NCBI RefSeq assembly: GCF_001298675.1
Contig: NZ_CYIG01000016.1
Coordinates: 1-64,000, forward strand
Length of the DNA stretch: 64,000 bases
Direction: 5' to 3'
From: Paenacidovorax caeni
GTDB taxonomy: Bacteria; Pseudomonadota; Gammaproteobacteria; Burkholderiales; Burkholderiaceae_C
Shown here: piece by piece, positions 43,253-51,827 of the stretch
Position numbering within the stretch: position 1 is the first letter of the stretch
Layout: every line of letters starts with the position of its first letter
Position numbers and translations under genes: made by a program
The notes under the pieces: model-generated
Seen by the model: only the letters and a program-made list of their open reading frames with translations
What the model was told of the DNA's origin: nothing
The model's database searches: none

Positions 43253-44203
43253 GTGATCCTGCGCCACACCTTCACCCCGCATAACAACCTGCGTCTGTCC
43301 CACCTGTGCGGCCCGGCCGACGCGCACCTGCGCACCATTGAACTGGCGCTGCAGGTCAAGATCGCCCACCGGCACGAACAGTTCAAGGTGGACGGCCCCA
43401 AGGCCGCCGCCCAGCAGGCCATGGAGCTGCTGCAGGCGCTGTATGAAATGGCCGACCGCCCGATCAAGGACGACATGCTGCAGCTCATGCTGGCGGGCGA
43501 CAGCGCCATGGTGGAGGCGGGGGACGGCGCCCAGGTGCTGCACACGCGCCGCGCCGACCTGCGCGCGCGCACGCCGCGCCAGAGCGTGTACCTGGACAAC
43601 ATCGCCACGCACGACATCACTTTCGGCATCGGCCCGGCGGGCACGGGCAAGACGTATCTGGCCGTGGCCTGTGCCGTCGATGCGCTGGAGCGCAGCCAGG
43701 TGCAGCGCATCGTGCTCACGCGCCCGGCCGTGGAGGCGGGCGAGCGCCTGGGCTTTCTGCCTGGCGACCTGACGCAGAAGGTGGACCCGTACCTGCGCCC
43801 GCTCTACGACGCGCTGTACGAGCTGATGGGTTTTGACAAGGTACAAAAAGCCTTTGAGCGCAACGCGCTGGAAATCGCGCCGCTGGCCTTCATGCGCGGG
43901 CGCACGCTGAACAACGCCTTTGTCATCCTCGACGAGGCGCAGAACACCACGCCCGAGCAGATGAAGATGTTCCTCACGCGCATCGGCTTCGGCGCCAAGG
44001 CCGTGGTCACGGGCGACGTGAGCCAGATTGACCTGCCCAAGGGCGCCATGAGCGGCTTGGTGGACGCCGAGCGCGTGCTGCAGCGCGTGCAGGGCATCGC
44101 GATCTCGCGCTTCACCAGCGCCGACGTGGTGCGCCACCCGCTGGTGGCGCGCATCGTCGATGCCTACGATGCACCACGCAGCCGGCGGGCTACGGCGGCC
44201 TGA
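43253..44203 (+). CDS. ybeZ: PhoH-like ATPase (YbeZ)
   Basis: This 316-residue PhoH-family protein has Walker A GPAGTGKT (127-134), Walker B in FVILDEAQN and the GDVSQIDLP sensor segment. The N-terminal KH-like part (about 1-110) is typical of YbeZ, and YbeZ works with the endoribonuclease YbeY in rRNA processing. ybeY follows 55 bases downstream, matching the conserved ybeZ-ybeY pair. GTG 43253 is preferred as start because [12 protein letters not shown] aligns with homologues. Longer in-frame starts would overlap ruvA. Confidence 0.93.
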   Translation: MILRHTFTPHNNLRLSHLCGPADAHLRTIELALQVKIAHRHEQFKVDGPKAAAQQAMELLQALYEMADRPIKDDMLQLMLAGDSAMVEAGDGAQVLHTRRADLRARTPRQSVYLDNIATHDITFGIGPAGTGKTYLAVACAVDALERSQVQRIVLTRPAVEAGERLGFLPGDLTQKVDPYLRPLYDALYELMGFDKVQKAFERNALEIAPLAFMRGRTLNNAFVILDEAQNTTPEQMKMFLTRIGFGAKAVVTGDVSQIDLPKGAMSGLVDAERVLQRVQGIAISRFTSADVVRHPLVARIVDAYDAPRSRRATAA

Positions 44204-44215
44204 TTTTCTCCTGAT

Positions 44216-44260
44216 TTGATAGCTGCCAGCGCTTGTCTGGCAAGCGCTGGAGGCCAAAAT
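44216..44260. repeat. Palindromic intergenic element, copy C, supplying the ybeY ribosome site
   Basis: Perfect 10-bp arms CCAGCGCTTG (44226-44235) and CAAGCGCTGG (44241-44250) surround the loop TCTGG. TTGATAGCTG is on the left and GGAGGCCAAAA on the right. The GGAGG at 44249-44253 is five bases from the ybeY ATG (44259) and forms its only Shine-Dalgarno sequence, partly buried in the hairpin. Confidence 0.85.
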
Positions 44261-44711
44261 GGCTCTAAACCAACTCACCCTGTCCCTGCAATTCGCGCGC
44301 GATGCTGCCGCACACCGCGCCACCCTGCCGCGCCACAAGGTGGCGCGCTGGATACGCCATGCGCTGGCAGTGGATGCGGAAATCACGGTGCGCATCGTTG
44401 GCGCCGAGGAAGGCCAGCGCCTCAACCGTGAATACCGCCACAAGGACTACGCCACCAACGTGCTCACCTTCGACTACCAGCAGGAGCCCCTTGCCGTGGC
44501 CGACCTGGTGTTGTGTGCCCCCGTGGTCGAGCGCGAGGCGCGCGAGCAGAACAAGACCCTGGAGGAGCACTACGCCCACCTGCTGGTGCACGGTGCGCTG
44601 CACGCCCAGGGCTGGGACCATGAGACCAGCGCCGAAGATGCCGACGAGATGGAGGCCTACGAAACCGCCATCATGGAAGAACTGGGCTTTGCCGACCCGT
44701 ATGCCAAGTAG
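44259..44711 (+). CDS. ybeY: Endoribonuclease YbeY (rRNA maturation factor)
   Basis: The 150-residue zinc metalloprotein matures 16S rRNA 3' ends and supports ribosome quality control. The zinc histidines H111, H115 and H121 are visible in [16 protein letters not shown], and R55/N56 lie in the conserved GQRLNREYR segment. It follows ybeZ. Its Shine-Dalgarno sequence lies inside repeat copy C, so the hairpin could influence translation. The end of the gene is tandemly repeated: GCCAAGTAG, GCCAAGTAG, GCCAAGTAA give three in-frame stop codons. Confidence 0.96.
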   Translation: MALNQLTLSLQFARDAAAHRATLPRHKVARWIRHALAVDAEITVRIVGAEEGQRLNREYRHKDYATNVLTFDYQQEPLAVADLVLCAPVVEREAREQNKTLEEHYAHLLVHGALHAQGWDHETSAEDADEMEAYETAIMEELGFADPYAK

Positions 44712-44729
44712 GCCAAGTAGGCCAAGTAA
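44703..44729 (+). repeat. Three tandem 9-bp units at the ybeY stop codon
   Basis: GCCAAGTAG occurs twice in direct succession and a third time as GCCAAGTAA. The first unit holds the natural Ala-Lys-stop end of YbeY, so extra units add only further stops. It is probably a slippage product without effect on the protein. Confidence 0.9.
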
Positions 44730-44774
44730 AACACCGTAACCCGGCAGGCAACCAATACGGCGGTGCGGCACGCC

Positions 44775-44780
44775 TAAGAT
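44775..44780 (+). promoter_or_regulatory. Possible -10 box close to the TSUP permease start
   Basis: TAAGAT ends eight bases before the ATG at 44789, implying a leader of about one to three bases if used. No recognisable Shine-Dalgarno sequence precedes the ATG, and the -35 region is weak. Confidence 0.3.
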
Positions 44781-44788
44781 CGCCTCCG

Positions 44789-45538
44789 ATGTTCGATACC
44801 GCTTTGCTCCTTGCCGCCGCCTTTGTCGCTGGCGCGCTCAATGCCGTCGCCGGGGGCGGCAGCTTTCTCACCCTGCCCGCGCTGGTCTTTACCGGCGTGC
44901 CGCCCGTGGCGGCCAATGCCACCGGAACCGTGGCGCTGCTGCCCGGCTACATGGCGGGCGCCTGGGGCTTTCGCGAGGACATGGTGCCGCCGCCCGGCCT
45001 GTCGATGCGCGCCGTGGTGGCGCTCTCGCTCGTCGGCGGCTCCGCAGGCGCGGCGCTGCTGCTGTTGACGCCCGATGCCACCTTCAAGAAGGTCGTTCCC
45101 TGGCTGCTGCTGGCGGCCACGGCCCTGTTCGCTTTCGGGCCCAAGCTGCGCCAGTGGGCCGGGGCCAGCCACCATGGCGCGCCGTCGCCGCTGCGTGCCG
45201 CGCTGGGCATGCTGGCGGTGGCGGCCTACGGGGGCTATTTCAACGGCGGCCTGGGCATCCTGCTGCTGGCGCTGTTCGGTCTGCTGGGGCAGACCCAGCT
45301 CAACGCCATGAATGGCATGAAGAACCTGGTCTCGGCCCTGCTCACGGCGATTGCCGTGGCCATTTATGCCGCGGGCGGTATCGTGCAATGGCCGCAGGCG
45401 CTGATGATGATGCTGGCTGCCACGGCGGGCGGCTACGGCGGTGCGCGCGTAGCGCGCCGGCTGCCCGCGCCGGTGCTGCGCTGGGGCATCGTGGCCACGG
45501 GGCTGGTGATGGCGGCGGTGTTCTTCTGGCGGCAGTAG
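44789..45538 (+). CDS. TauE/SafE (TSUP) family anion permease
   Basis: This 249-residue inner-membrane protein has about seven to eight hydrophobic helices. It carries the family signature AGALNAVAGGGSFLTLPALVFTGVPPVAANATGTVAL near 12-48, with the repeat GYFNGGLGILLLALFG and LNAMNGMKNLVSALLTAIAV in the second half. TSUP proteins export sulfite, sulfoacetate or related organosulfur anions, or move sulfur compounds inward; specificity is unknown. It is alone between ybeY and the convergent LysM gene. Confidence 0.9.
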   Translation: MFDTALLLAAAFVAGALNAVAGGGSFLTLPALVFTGVPPVAANATGTVALLPGYMAGAWGFREDMVPPPGLSMRAVVALSLVGGSAGAALLLLTPDATFKKVVPWLLLAATALFAFGPKLRQWAGASHHGAPSPLRAALGMLAVAAYGGYFNGGLGILLLALFGLLGQTQLNAMNGMKNLVSALLTAIAVAIYAAGGIVQWPQALMMMLAATAGGYGGARVARRLPAPVLRWGIVATGLVMAAVFFWRQ

Positions 45539-45696
45539 CCGCAGCGGGCGCAGCCATGCGCCTTGCCGCTGCCTCGGTCGCCGTTGCGGGGCCGCAGGCA
45601 CCAGGCAAAGGTCATGAACACGTTGGACGCGAACGCTTCGACGTTTGCCGAGGCGTGGCTGCCATGTCCTCGGCTTGCCACACGCCGTAAATTGCT

Positions 45697-45750
45697 CATA
45701 AAAAAATAGCTGCTAGCGCTTGATGGACAAGCGCTAGCAGCCTTTTTGGC
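45697..45750. repeat. Palindromic intergenic element, copy D (probable terminator)
   Basis: A perfect 14-bp inverted repeat, GCTGCTAGCGCTTG (45709-45722) and CAAGCGCTAGCAGC (45728-45741), has loop ATGGA. It is flanked by AAAAAAAT on the left and CTTTTTGG on the right. On the minus strand it follows the LysM gene stop by 20 bases and is trailed by ATTTTTTTATG, an ideal intrinsic terminator. On the plus strand it can end the permease transcript. Confidence 0.88.
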
Positions 45751-45761
45751 TTGCAATCTGG

Positions 45762-46250
45762 TTACTTGGCCAGCGGCGGGATGCGCAACTTCTGGCCGGG
45801 GTAGATTTTGTCGGGGTGCGTCAGCATGGGCTTGTTGGCCTCGAAGATCACCGGGTACTTGTTGGCGTCGCCGTAGAACTTCTTGGCGATGGCCGAGAGC
45901 GTGTCGCCGCGCACAACGTCGTGGTACTGCGCCTCGGGCTCGGGGTTGGTCACGGCCATCTGGTTGTCCACGCTTTGCACGCTGGCCACGTTGCCGCAGC
46001 ACAGGGTTACTTTCTCCTTCACGGCCTGCGTGGGCGCCTGGCCTTGCACGGTGACTTTGCCCTGGCTGCCGTCGAAGGCCACTTTCACATCGCTCACGCC
46101 CAGGTTCTGCGCGCCGATGTAGGTGGCGATGGCCTGCGCCGCCTTGGCATTGAGCTCGTCCGCGGAGGGCGCTGCGGGCGTGGCGGCGTGGGCTTCCTTG
46201 CCGCTGAACAGCTTTTCACCGGCTTCCTTGATGAAACTGAAAAGACCCAT
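45762..46250 (-). CDS. BON-LysM domain protein (YgaU/Kbp-like)
   Basis: The 162-residue protein is a small cytoplasmic or periplasmic LysM protein like E. coli YgaU (Kbp). MGLFSFIKEAGEKLF is the characteristic start, a BON domain spans about 40-95 (LGVSDVKVAFDGSQGKVTVQG), and a C-terminal LysM domain about 112-160 (YHDVVRGDTLSAIAKKFYGDANKYPVIFEANK). Kbp binds potassium and changes conformation on it. There is no signal peptide, as in that family. AGGAGTTGAACC provides the ribosome site. Copy D of the palindrome lies downstream as a terminator. Confidence 0.92.
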   Translation of the reverse strand: MGLFSFIKEAGEKLFSGKEAHAATPAAPSADELNAKAAQAIATYIGAQNLGVSDVKVAFDGSQGKVTVQGQAPTQAVKEKVTLCCGNVASVQSVDNQMAVTNPEPEAQYHDVVRGDTLSAIAKKFYGDANKYPVIFEANKPMLTHPDKIYPGQKLRIPPLAK

Positions 46251-46381
46251 GGTTCAACTCCTGTCGGTGGTGGTTGCGTAAGCGTGAAGCGCCCACTGTA
46301 CCTCCGCTGTGCTGCGCGTGGCCATGGTGCGCGACGATTGTTCACTATCGCCTCGGCGGCAGGCGTCAGCGCAAAACTCGT

Positions 46382-46387
46382 GATAAT
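46382..46387 (+). promoter_or_regulatory. Possible -10 box of coaX
   Basis: GATAAT ends eight bases before the coaX ATG. A start site at the normal distance would leave almost no leader, and no Shine-Dalgarno sequence is present, again suggesting a near-leaderless message. Confidence 0.35.
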
Positions 46388-46395
46388 CGCGCCCT

Positions 46396-47193
46396 ATGAC
46401 TTTTCTGGCCATCGACGTGGGCAACACCCGCCTCAAATGGGCGTTGTACGACGCGCCGCGCCCGGGTGCGGCACTGCTCGCGCATGGTGCCGAGTTCCTG
46501 GAGCACATTGAGCGTTTGGCCGAGCATGCCTGGGGGGCCTTGCCGGCGCCTTCGCGCATCCTGGGCTGCGTGGTGGCGGGTGATGCCGTGAAGCGCCGTG
46601 TGCGCGAGCAGGTGGAGCAGATGCCGCAGTGGGACGTGACGCCGCAGTGGGTGGTGTCCTCGGTGCAGGAGGCCGGTCTGGTGAACGGCTACGACCATCC
46701 GCTGCGCCTGGGGGCCGACCGTTGGGTGGCCATGATCGGTGCGCGCCACCGCCTGCTGGCGCGTGGCGAGCGGCGGCCGCTGATCGTGGTCATGGTGGGC
46801 ACGGCGGTGACCGTGGAGGCCATCGACGCTGAAGGGCGCTTCTTGGGCGGCCTGATCCTGCCGGGCCACGGCATCATGCTGCGCGCGCTCGAATCGGGCA
46901 CGGCTGGCCTGCACGTGCCCACGGGCGAGGTGCGGCTTTTTCCCACCAACACCAGCGACGCACTGACCAGCGGCGGCACCTACGCCATCGCTGGGGCCGT
47001 GGAGCGCATGTTCCAGCACCTGGCGCAGCACTGCGGCCAGGAGCCGGCGTGCCTGATGACCGGCGGCGCCGGCTGGAAGATGGCACCAAGCATGACGCGG
47101 CCCTTCGAGCTGGTGGACCACCTGATTTTCGACGGGCTGCTGGAAATCGCGGCCTACCGCGCGGCGGCAGCGGCGCGCCAGGCGGCGGCCTGA
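46396..47193 (+). CDS. coaX: Type III pantothenate kinase
   Basis: The 265-residue ASKHA-fold kinase phosphorylates pantothenate in the first step of coenzyme A synthesis. [14 protein letters not shown] (4-17) is the phosphate-binding segment, [13 protein letters not shown] (near 110) the substrate region, [31 protein letters not shown] (near 134-164) the catalytic and second phosphate motif, and [11 protein letters not shown] the adenosine part. In many Burkholderiales coaX sits beside birA; here the neighbour is a divergent LysM gene and no birA is in the window. Confidence 0.96.
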   Translation: MTFLAIDVGNTRLKWALYDAPRPGAALLAHGAEFLEHIERLAEHAWGALPAPSRILGCVVAGDAVKRRVREQVEQMPQWDVTPQWVVSSVQEAGLVNGYDHPLRLGADRWVAMIGARHRLLARGERRPLIVVMVGTAVTVEAIDAEGRFLGGLILPGHGIMLRALESGTAGLHVPTGEVRLFPTNTSDALTSGGTYAIAGAVERMFQHLAQHCGQEPACLMTGGAGWKMAPSMTRPFELVDHLIFDGLLEIAAYRAAAAARQAAA

Positions 47194-47197
47194 TCCT

Positions 47198-47212
47198 GGG
47201 GCGGCCCGCCCC
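47198..47212. terminator. GC palindrome between convergent coaX and TPR genes
   Basis: GGGGCGG and CCGCCCC flank a single central C in the 24-base gap between two convergent stop codons. There is no U-tract. It may help end both transcripts, but it could be compositional. Confidence 0.25.
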
Positions 47213-47217
47213 GAGGG

Positions 47218-47994
47218 TCAATCGTCGGCCAGTTCGGCGCGTGCCAGTGCCACGTCCAGGTGCTCCATGGCGTCCGCCGGCTCGCACGCGGCTGCTTGTT
47301 CGTAGAGCTTGGTGGCTTCTTTCATTTTCTTGTCGCCTTCGAGCATGACCAGGGCATTGGCGTACTCGATCATGGCGATGGCCGAGCCCGGGTTGAGCTG
47401 GAGCGCCTGCTGGAATAGCTTCAGCCCCGTGTCTTTCTTGGCCCCGTAGGTCATGCCGCCAATCAGCGCGCCCACCTTGTCGATCACTTCGGCATGGAAG
47501 GCGCCCAGGGCGATATGGGCGTCTGCGTGCGCGGGGGCCAGGGCGATGGCTTTTTCCAGCGACGCCTTGATTTTGCTACCCAGGCCCTGCGCCAGCGCCT
47601 TGGCGACGCTGATGCCCTGGCTGTAGCGTCCCAGTGCGTAGGCGTGCCAGTACCAGGCGTTGGCGTTGCCGGGCTCGGCCTGGGCTTGCGCTTCGGCGCG
47701 TTCGGCCACCTGCAGGAACAGGTCGAGCCGGTTCTTCTCCTTCGGCTCCAGGTAGGTGGCGTAGATGGCCTGGGCCTTGTTGGCGGCCGTGATGCCAGCG
47801 CCGCCCACGGCCAGGCCGGCTTCGGTGGCGCGCTGGAACTCGCCGGCATGGAACAGTGCCCAGGCTTCGAGGACTTTCTTGTCGCTGGGGCAGGGTTCGG
47901 CATCGCCCGCATGCAGGCGCGCCCATTGCTTCTTGGCGCTGGCGGCGGTGACGGGGTAGTCGCTGGCATGGGGGAAGGCGGTCCAGGCGGCCAT
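47218..47994 (-). CDS. TPR-repeat protein of unknown function
   Basis: The 258-residue, mostly helical protein has tetratricopeptide-like repeats: ANAWYWHAYALGRYSQGISVAKALAQG near 110-135, IALAPAHADAHIALGAFHAEV near 148-168, LFQQALQLNPGSAIAMIEYANALVMLEG near 188-215, and a last YEQAAACEPADAMEHLDVALA. No signal peptide or enzymatic motif is seen. Homologues in Comamonadaceae are unnamed. It probably serves as a protein-interaction scaffold. AGGAGACAACC precedes the ATG. It is followed downstream by nothing on its strand before coaX. Confidence 0.78.
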   Translation of the reverse strand: MAAWTAFPHASDYPVTAASAKKQWARLHAGDAEPCPSDKKVLEAWALFHAGEFQRATEAGLAVGGAGITAANKAQAIYATYLEPKEKNRLDLFLQVAERAEAQAQAEPGNANAWYWHAYALGRYSQGISVAKALAQGLGSKIKASLEKAIALAPAHADAHIALGAFHAEVIDKVGALIGGMTYGAKKDTGLKLFQQALQLNPGSAIAMIEYANALVMLEGDKKMKEATKLYEQAAACEPADAMEHLDVALARAELADD

Positions 47995-48030
47995 GGTGGT
48001 TGTCTCCTTATGGTTTTGTCGTTGAGGGTG

Positions 48031-48699
48031 TCAGGGTGTCGCGGTCGGTGTCTGGTAGGCGCTGGCGAGCGTGAGCAGGTGGGCACGCTGGCTGGCCTCG
48101 AGGTAGGGCATCAGCAGGTTCAGCACGTGGTGCGCGCCGCGCAGCAGCGCGGCCTGGGCGCTCTCAGGCTCGAGCGCGCGGCGCGGGTCGCGCACGTACT
48201 CGAAGCTCAGCCAGTAAGTCAGCACCACGACCATGCTGGTGGCCGTGGGTTCCAGTTCGCGCGAGTCGATCTGCAGGGCCCCAGCGCGCTGCATGCCGTC
48301 GAGCAGCGTGCGCATCGCGCGGGTCTTGTGCTTGAGCACGGCCTGGAAATGTGTTTCCAGGCGCCGGTTCTTGGACAGCAGGTCGTTGAGGTCGCGGTAC
48401 AGGAAGCGGTATTGCCAGATCAGCTCGAACAGGGTGTGCATGAAGAACCAGGCGTCTTCCACGTTGCGCACGCCGGTGCTGGCGCCCAGGAGCTCGTCCA
48501 GGCTGGCGTTGTAGCGGTCGAACAGCGCGTTGATCAGCTCATCCTTGGCCGGGTAGTGGTAGTACAGGTTGCCGGGGCTGATGCGCAATTCGGCCGATAT
48601 CAGCGTGGTCGAGACGTTGGGTTCGCCAAACCGGTTAAACAGGTCCAGCGTGGTTTCCAGAATGCGTTCGGCGGTGCGGCGCGGCGCTTTTTTCACCAT
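48031..48699 (-). CDS. TetR/AcrR-family regulator
   Basis: This 222-residue regulator has an N-terminal helix-turn-helix (AERILETTLDLFNRFGEPNVSTTLISAELRISPGNLYYHYPAKDELINALF, about 9-60) and a long C-terminal ligand domain with aromatic-rich helices (WFFMHTLFELIWQYRFLYRDLNDLL near 83-107). The PGNLYYHYPAKDEL form is that of TetR proteins near polyhydroxyalkanoate or fatty-acid genes in Burkholderiales. The phasin gene on the same strand is 163 bases upstream, so the pair may share regulation; that is inference. Ligand unknown. Confidence 0.88.
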   Translation of the reverse strand: MVKKAPRRTAERILETTLDLFNRFGEPNVSTTLISAELRISPGNLYYHYPAKDELINALFDRYNASLDELLGASTGVRNVEDAWFFMHTLFELIWQYRFLYRDLNDLLSKNRRLETHFQAVLKHKTRAMRTLLDGMQRAGALQIDSRELEPTATSMVVVLTYWLSFEYVRDPRRALEPESAQAALLRGAHHVLNLLMPYLEASQRAHLLTLASAYQTPTATP

Positions 48700-48862
48700 G
48701 GATGCGGATCCTCATGCTCGTTCTTGCGGGCTACTCTAACCGACGATGCCGCGCGCTGGCATGGGGGTTGCGCAGGGTCGATGCAAAGAAAACGGCTGCC
48801 GCACCCAAGGCGCGACAGCCGCATGGGCAGGGCGTTGCCTGCCGGGGAAATGCGCAGCGCGA

Positions 48863-49543
48863 TCAGGCGCTGGCCGGGGTGTCCGCAGGGGGCGCGGCGG
48901 CGGGTTCTGCACCGGCGTTGCGCGGCGCTACCTGGGGAAAGGGCGGGCGCTTGGCGGCGGGCTTCTTGGCCACGGGCTTGCTCGCGGCCTCCTCGGCGGC
49001 AGCCTTGGGGGCCGCCTTTTTCGGCGCGGCCTTGGCTGCAGGCTTGGCCGCAGCTTGCTTTGGCGCAGAGGCGGCCTTGGCGGTTGCGGGCTTCTTCGCG
49101 GCGGGTTTCTTGGCGGCGGGCTTGGCTGCCGCCGGCGCCTTGCCCACGCTCTGGGTCAGGGCGTCGATGCGGGCGTTCAGCGCTTCCAGGTCACGCGACG
49201 TGGGTACGCCCAGGCGGGAGAGCGCCTTGGCTACGCGATCCTCGAAGATGGATTCGAGCTTGTCCCACTGCCCAGCGGCGCGCGAGCCAATGTCATTGGC
49301 CATGTGGGTCACGCGACTGGTGGCCTCGGTGATCTTCTCTTCGGCTACGGTCTGGGTCTTGCGCTGCATCGACATGCCTTCCTTCACCAAGGTCTCGAAT
49401 ACCTTCGAGCCTTCCTCCTGGGCCTTGGCAAAGGCGCCCAGACCGGCAAGCCAGATCTGCTGCGCCGAGTCCTTGATGGCGCGCGGCAATTCGGCGCTTT
49501 TCTTTTTCTTTTCGTTGCTGAGTTTCTGCAGCTTCTTGACCAT
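48863..49543 (-). CDS. Phasin-family granule-associated protein with Lys/Ala-rich tail
   Basis: The protein (226 residues) has an N-terminal phasin (PhaF/PhaI-like) domain, about 1-115: IKDSAQQIWLAGLGAFAKAQEEGSKVF and KITEATSRVTHMANDIGSRAAGQWDKLESIFEDRVAKALSRLGVPT. A repetitive histone H1-like tail follows (about 125-215) made of AAKKPAAK-type units. PhaF proteins coat polyhydroxyalkanoate granules and bind DNA through such tails to segregate granules. This suggests PHA storage, though no PHA synthase is in the window. The ATG at 49543 follows an AGGTTTCCC sequence; a longer upstream frame has no start signal. Confidence 0.9.
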   Translation of the reverse strand: MVKKLQKLSNEKKKKSAELPRAIKDSAQQIWLAGLGAFAKAQEEGSKVFETLVKEGMSMQRKTQTVAEEKITEATSRVTHMANDIGSRAAGQWDKLESIFEDRVAKALSRLGVPTSRDLEALNARIDALTQSVGKAPAAAKPAAKKPAAKKPATAKAASAPKQAAAKPAAKAAPKKAAPKAAAEEAASKPVAKKPAAKRPPFPQVAPRNAGAEPAAAPPADTPASA

Positions 49544-49774
49544 GGGAAACCTCCGGGGCAATAGGGATTGCGGTTGCCAGGATTTTGTGTTCTGGCGCGT
49601 GAGGGCAACTTTACGCCTGCAAGGCGCATGCGTGTAGGTGCCTGTTCCTAAAAACATAGAGCTCCACGCCTACTTGCCGTCCCGCAGCACCCGCTAGCAT
49701 CGCCCCGGGTTTGTGCTGAATCGGGCGCTATGGGCGCTGGGCAAGAATCGCTGAGTCTAAAGGAGCTATTTTCT

Positions 49775-51763
49775 ATGCGGTATTTCGTCACGGGGGCAAC
49801 GGGTTTCATCGGCAAGCGGCTGGTCAAGAAGCTGCTGGAGCGCAAGGGCACGGTGGTTCATTTCCTGATCCGGCCCGAGAGTGCCGACAAGGTGGCGGCG
49901 CTGCGCAGCTACTGGGGCGTGGGCGCGTCCCGCGCCATTCCCGTGCATGGCGACCTGACGGCGAAGAAGCTCGGCGTGAGCGCGGCCGACGTCAAGGCGC
50001 TCAAGGGGCAGATCGACCATTTCTTCCACCTGGCGGCCGTGTACGACCTCGCGGCCGACGTCGAGACCCAGGTGGCCGTCAACATCGACGGCACGCGCAA
50101 TACCGTCGACCTGGCGCGCGCCATCGACGCAGGGCACTTCCACCATGTGTCCTCCATCGCGGCGGCGGGGCTGTACGAAGGCGTGTTCCGCGAGGACATG
50201 TTCGATGAGGCCGAGGGGCTGGACCATCCGTACTTCCAGACCAAGCACGAGAGCGAGAAGATCGTGCGCCAGGAGGGCAAGCTGGCCTGGACGGTGTACC
50301 GCCCCGCCATGGTGGTGGGCGACAGCCAGACGGGCGAGATGGACAAGATCGACGGCCCGTACTACTTCTTCAAGGTGATCCAGCGCCTGCGCCAGATCCT
50401 GCCGCCGTGGATGCCGTCGGTCGGCCTGGAGGGCGGGCGCGTGAACATCGTGCCGGTCGATTTCGTGGTCGATGCGCTGGCCGCCATCAGCCACCAGGAA
50501 GGCATTGCCAAGCGCTGCTTCCACCTGGTCGATCCGGTGGGCTACCGCGTGGGCGATGTGCTCGACATCTTCTCGCGCGCCGCGCACGCGCCGCGCATGA
50601 ACCTGTTCATCAATGCCGCGCTGCTGGGCTTCATTCCCCGGGGCGTGCGCAAGGGGCTGATGGCGCTGTCGCCCATGCGCCGCGTGCGCAATGCCGTCAT
50701 GAAGGACCTGGGCCTGCCCGAGGACATCCTCACCTTCATCAACTACCCCACGCGTTTCGATTGCCGCGAGGCCCAGGCCGCGCTCAAGGGCACGGGCGTG
50801 CAGTGCCCCAACCTGCGCGACTACGCCTGGCGCCTGTGGGACTACTGGGAGCGCCACCTCGACCCCGAGCTGCACATCGACCGCTCGCTCAAGGGCACGG
50901 TGGCGGGCAAGGTGGTGCTGATCACGGGCGGCTCGTCCGGCATCGGCCTGGCGGCGGCGCACAAGTTTGCCGAGGCGGGCGCCACCACCATCATCTGCGG
51001 GCGCGACCAGGACAAGCTCGACGCTGCCTGCCAGGAGGCCAAGGACAAGGGCCACGCCTTCGTCACCTACGCGGTGGACATCGCCGACATGCAGGACTGC
51101 GACCGCTTCGTGCAGCAGCTCATCGCCGACCATGGCGGCGTGGACTTTCTCGTCAACAACGCGGGCCGCTCGATCCGCCGTGCCATCGAAAGCAGCTACG
51201 ACCGCTTCCACGACTACGAGCGCACCATGCAGCTCAACTACTTCGGCAGCCTGCGCGTGACCATGGGCCTGCTGCCCAAGATGGTGGAAAAGCGCAAGGG
51301 CCATGTGGTCAACATCAGCTCCATCGGCGTGCTGACGAACGCGCCGCGCTTCTCCGCCTACGTGGCGAGCAAGGCGGCGCTGGATTCATGGACGCGCTGC
51401 GCCGCCAGTGAGTTCGCCGACCAGGGCGTCACCTTCACCACCATCAACATGCCGCTGGTGCGCACGCCCATGATCGCGCCGACCAAGATCTACGACAACG
51501 TGCCCACGCTCAGCCCCGACGAGGCGGCCGACCTGATCGCCCAGGCCTGCATCTTCAAGCCCGTGCGCATCGCCACCAAGCTGGGCATCACCGGCCAGGT
51601 GCTGCATGCGCTGCTGCCGCGCGTGGCGCAGATCACGATGAACACGAGCTTCCGCATGTTCCCCGACTCCGAGGCCGCGCAGGGCGAAAAGAAGGGCGGC
51701 AAGCCCCAGCTCGCCGCCGAGGCCGAGGCGCTCAAGCAGATGATGCGGGGCATCCACTTCTGA
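49775..51763 (+). CDS. Two-domain SDR protein, probable alcohol-forming fatty acyl-CoA reductase
   Basis: The 662-residue protein joins two Rossmann reductases. The N-terminal half is an extended SDR/NAD_binding_4 domain: GATGFIG (7-13), catalytic Y153 and K157 in YFQTK. The C-terminal half is a classical SDR: GGSSGIG (385-391), NNAG (461-464), NISS (514-517) and Y529/K533 in YVASK. This architecture and length match the Marinobacter fatty acyl-CoA reductase and mycobacterial AcrA1-type enzymes, which reduce acyl-CoA to aldehyde and then alcohol. AAGGAG stands about ten bases before the ATG. It is divergent from the phasin gene. Activity is inferred from family only. Confidence 0.82.
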   Translation: MRYFVTGATGFIGKRLVKKLLERKGTVVHFLIRPESADKVAALRSYWGVGASRAIPVHGDLTAKKLGVSAADVKALKGQIDHFFHLAAVYDLAADVETQVAVNIDGTRNTVDLARAIDAGHFHHVSSIAAAGLYEGVFREDMFDEAEGLDHPYFQTKHESEKIVRQEGKLAWTVYRPAMVVGDSQTGEMDKIDGPYYFFKVIQRLRQILPPWMPSVGLEGGRVNIVPVDFVVDALAAISHQEGIAKRCFHLVDPVGYRVGDVLDIFSRAAHAPRMNLFINAALLGFIPRGVRKGLMALSPMRRVRNAVMKDLGLPEDILTFINYPTRFDCREAQAALKGTGVQCPNLRDYAWRLWDYWERHLDPELHIDRSLKGTVAGKVVLITGGSSGIGLAAAHKFAEAGATTIICGRDQDKLDAACQEAKDKGHAFVTYAVDIADMQDCDRFVQQLIADHGGVDFLVNNAGRSIRRAIESSYDRFHDYERTMQLNYFGSLRVTMGLLPKMVEKRKGHVVNISSIGVLTNAPRFSAYVASKAALDSWTRCAASEFADQGVTFTTINMPLVRTPMIAPTKIYDNVPTLSPDEAADLIAQACIFKPVRIATKLGITGQVLHALLPRVAQITMNTSFRMFPDSEAAQGEKKGGKPQLAAEAEALKQMMRGIHF

Positions 51764-51790
51764 GCCGGGGGCGTGCGCGGGGGAGGGTGG

Positions 51791-51796
51791 GATAAT
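51791..51796 (+). promoter_or_regulatory. Probable -10 box of the rfb operon
   Basis: GATAAT, preceded by GTGG, lies 31 bases upstream of the rfbB ATG in the short gap after the reductase gene. The -35 region is GC-rich and not recognisable. Confidence 0.4.
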
Positions 51797-51827
51797 CGTC
51801 CCCTTTCTTCCCAGCCTCCCGCATTCC

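Noticed and set aside
46250-46396. birA next to coaX
   Set aside because: The usual neighbour is absent; the upstream gene is a divergent LysM protein, and no biotin ligase motif is found in the window.
48820-48845. GGCAGG-GCGTTG-CCTGCC hairpin downstream of the phasin gene as a terminator
   Set aside because: The stem is short and no U-rich run follows on the minus strand.
48900-49140. Phasin tail as a tandem DNA repeat or CRISPR-like array
   Set aside because: The repetition is at protein level (AAKKPAAK units) with diverged codons and no spacer structure.
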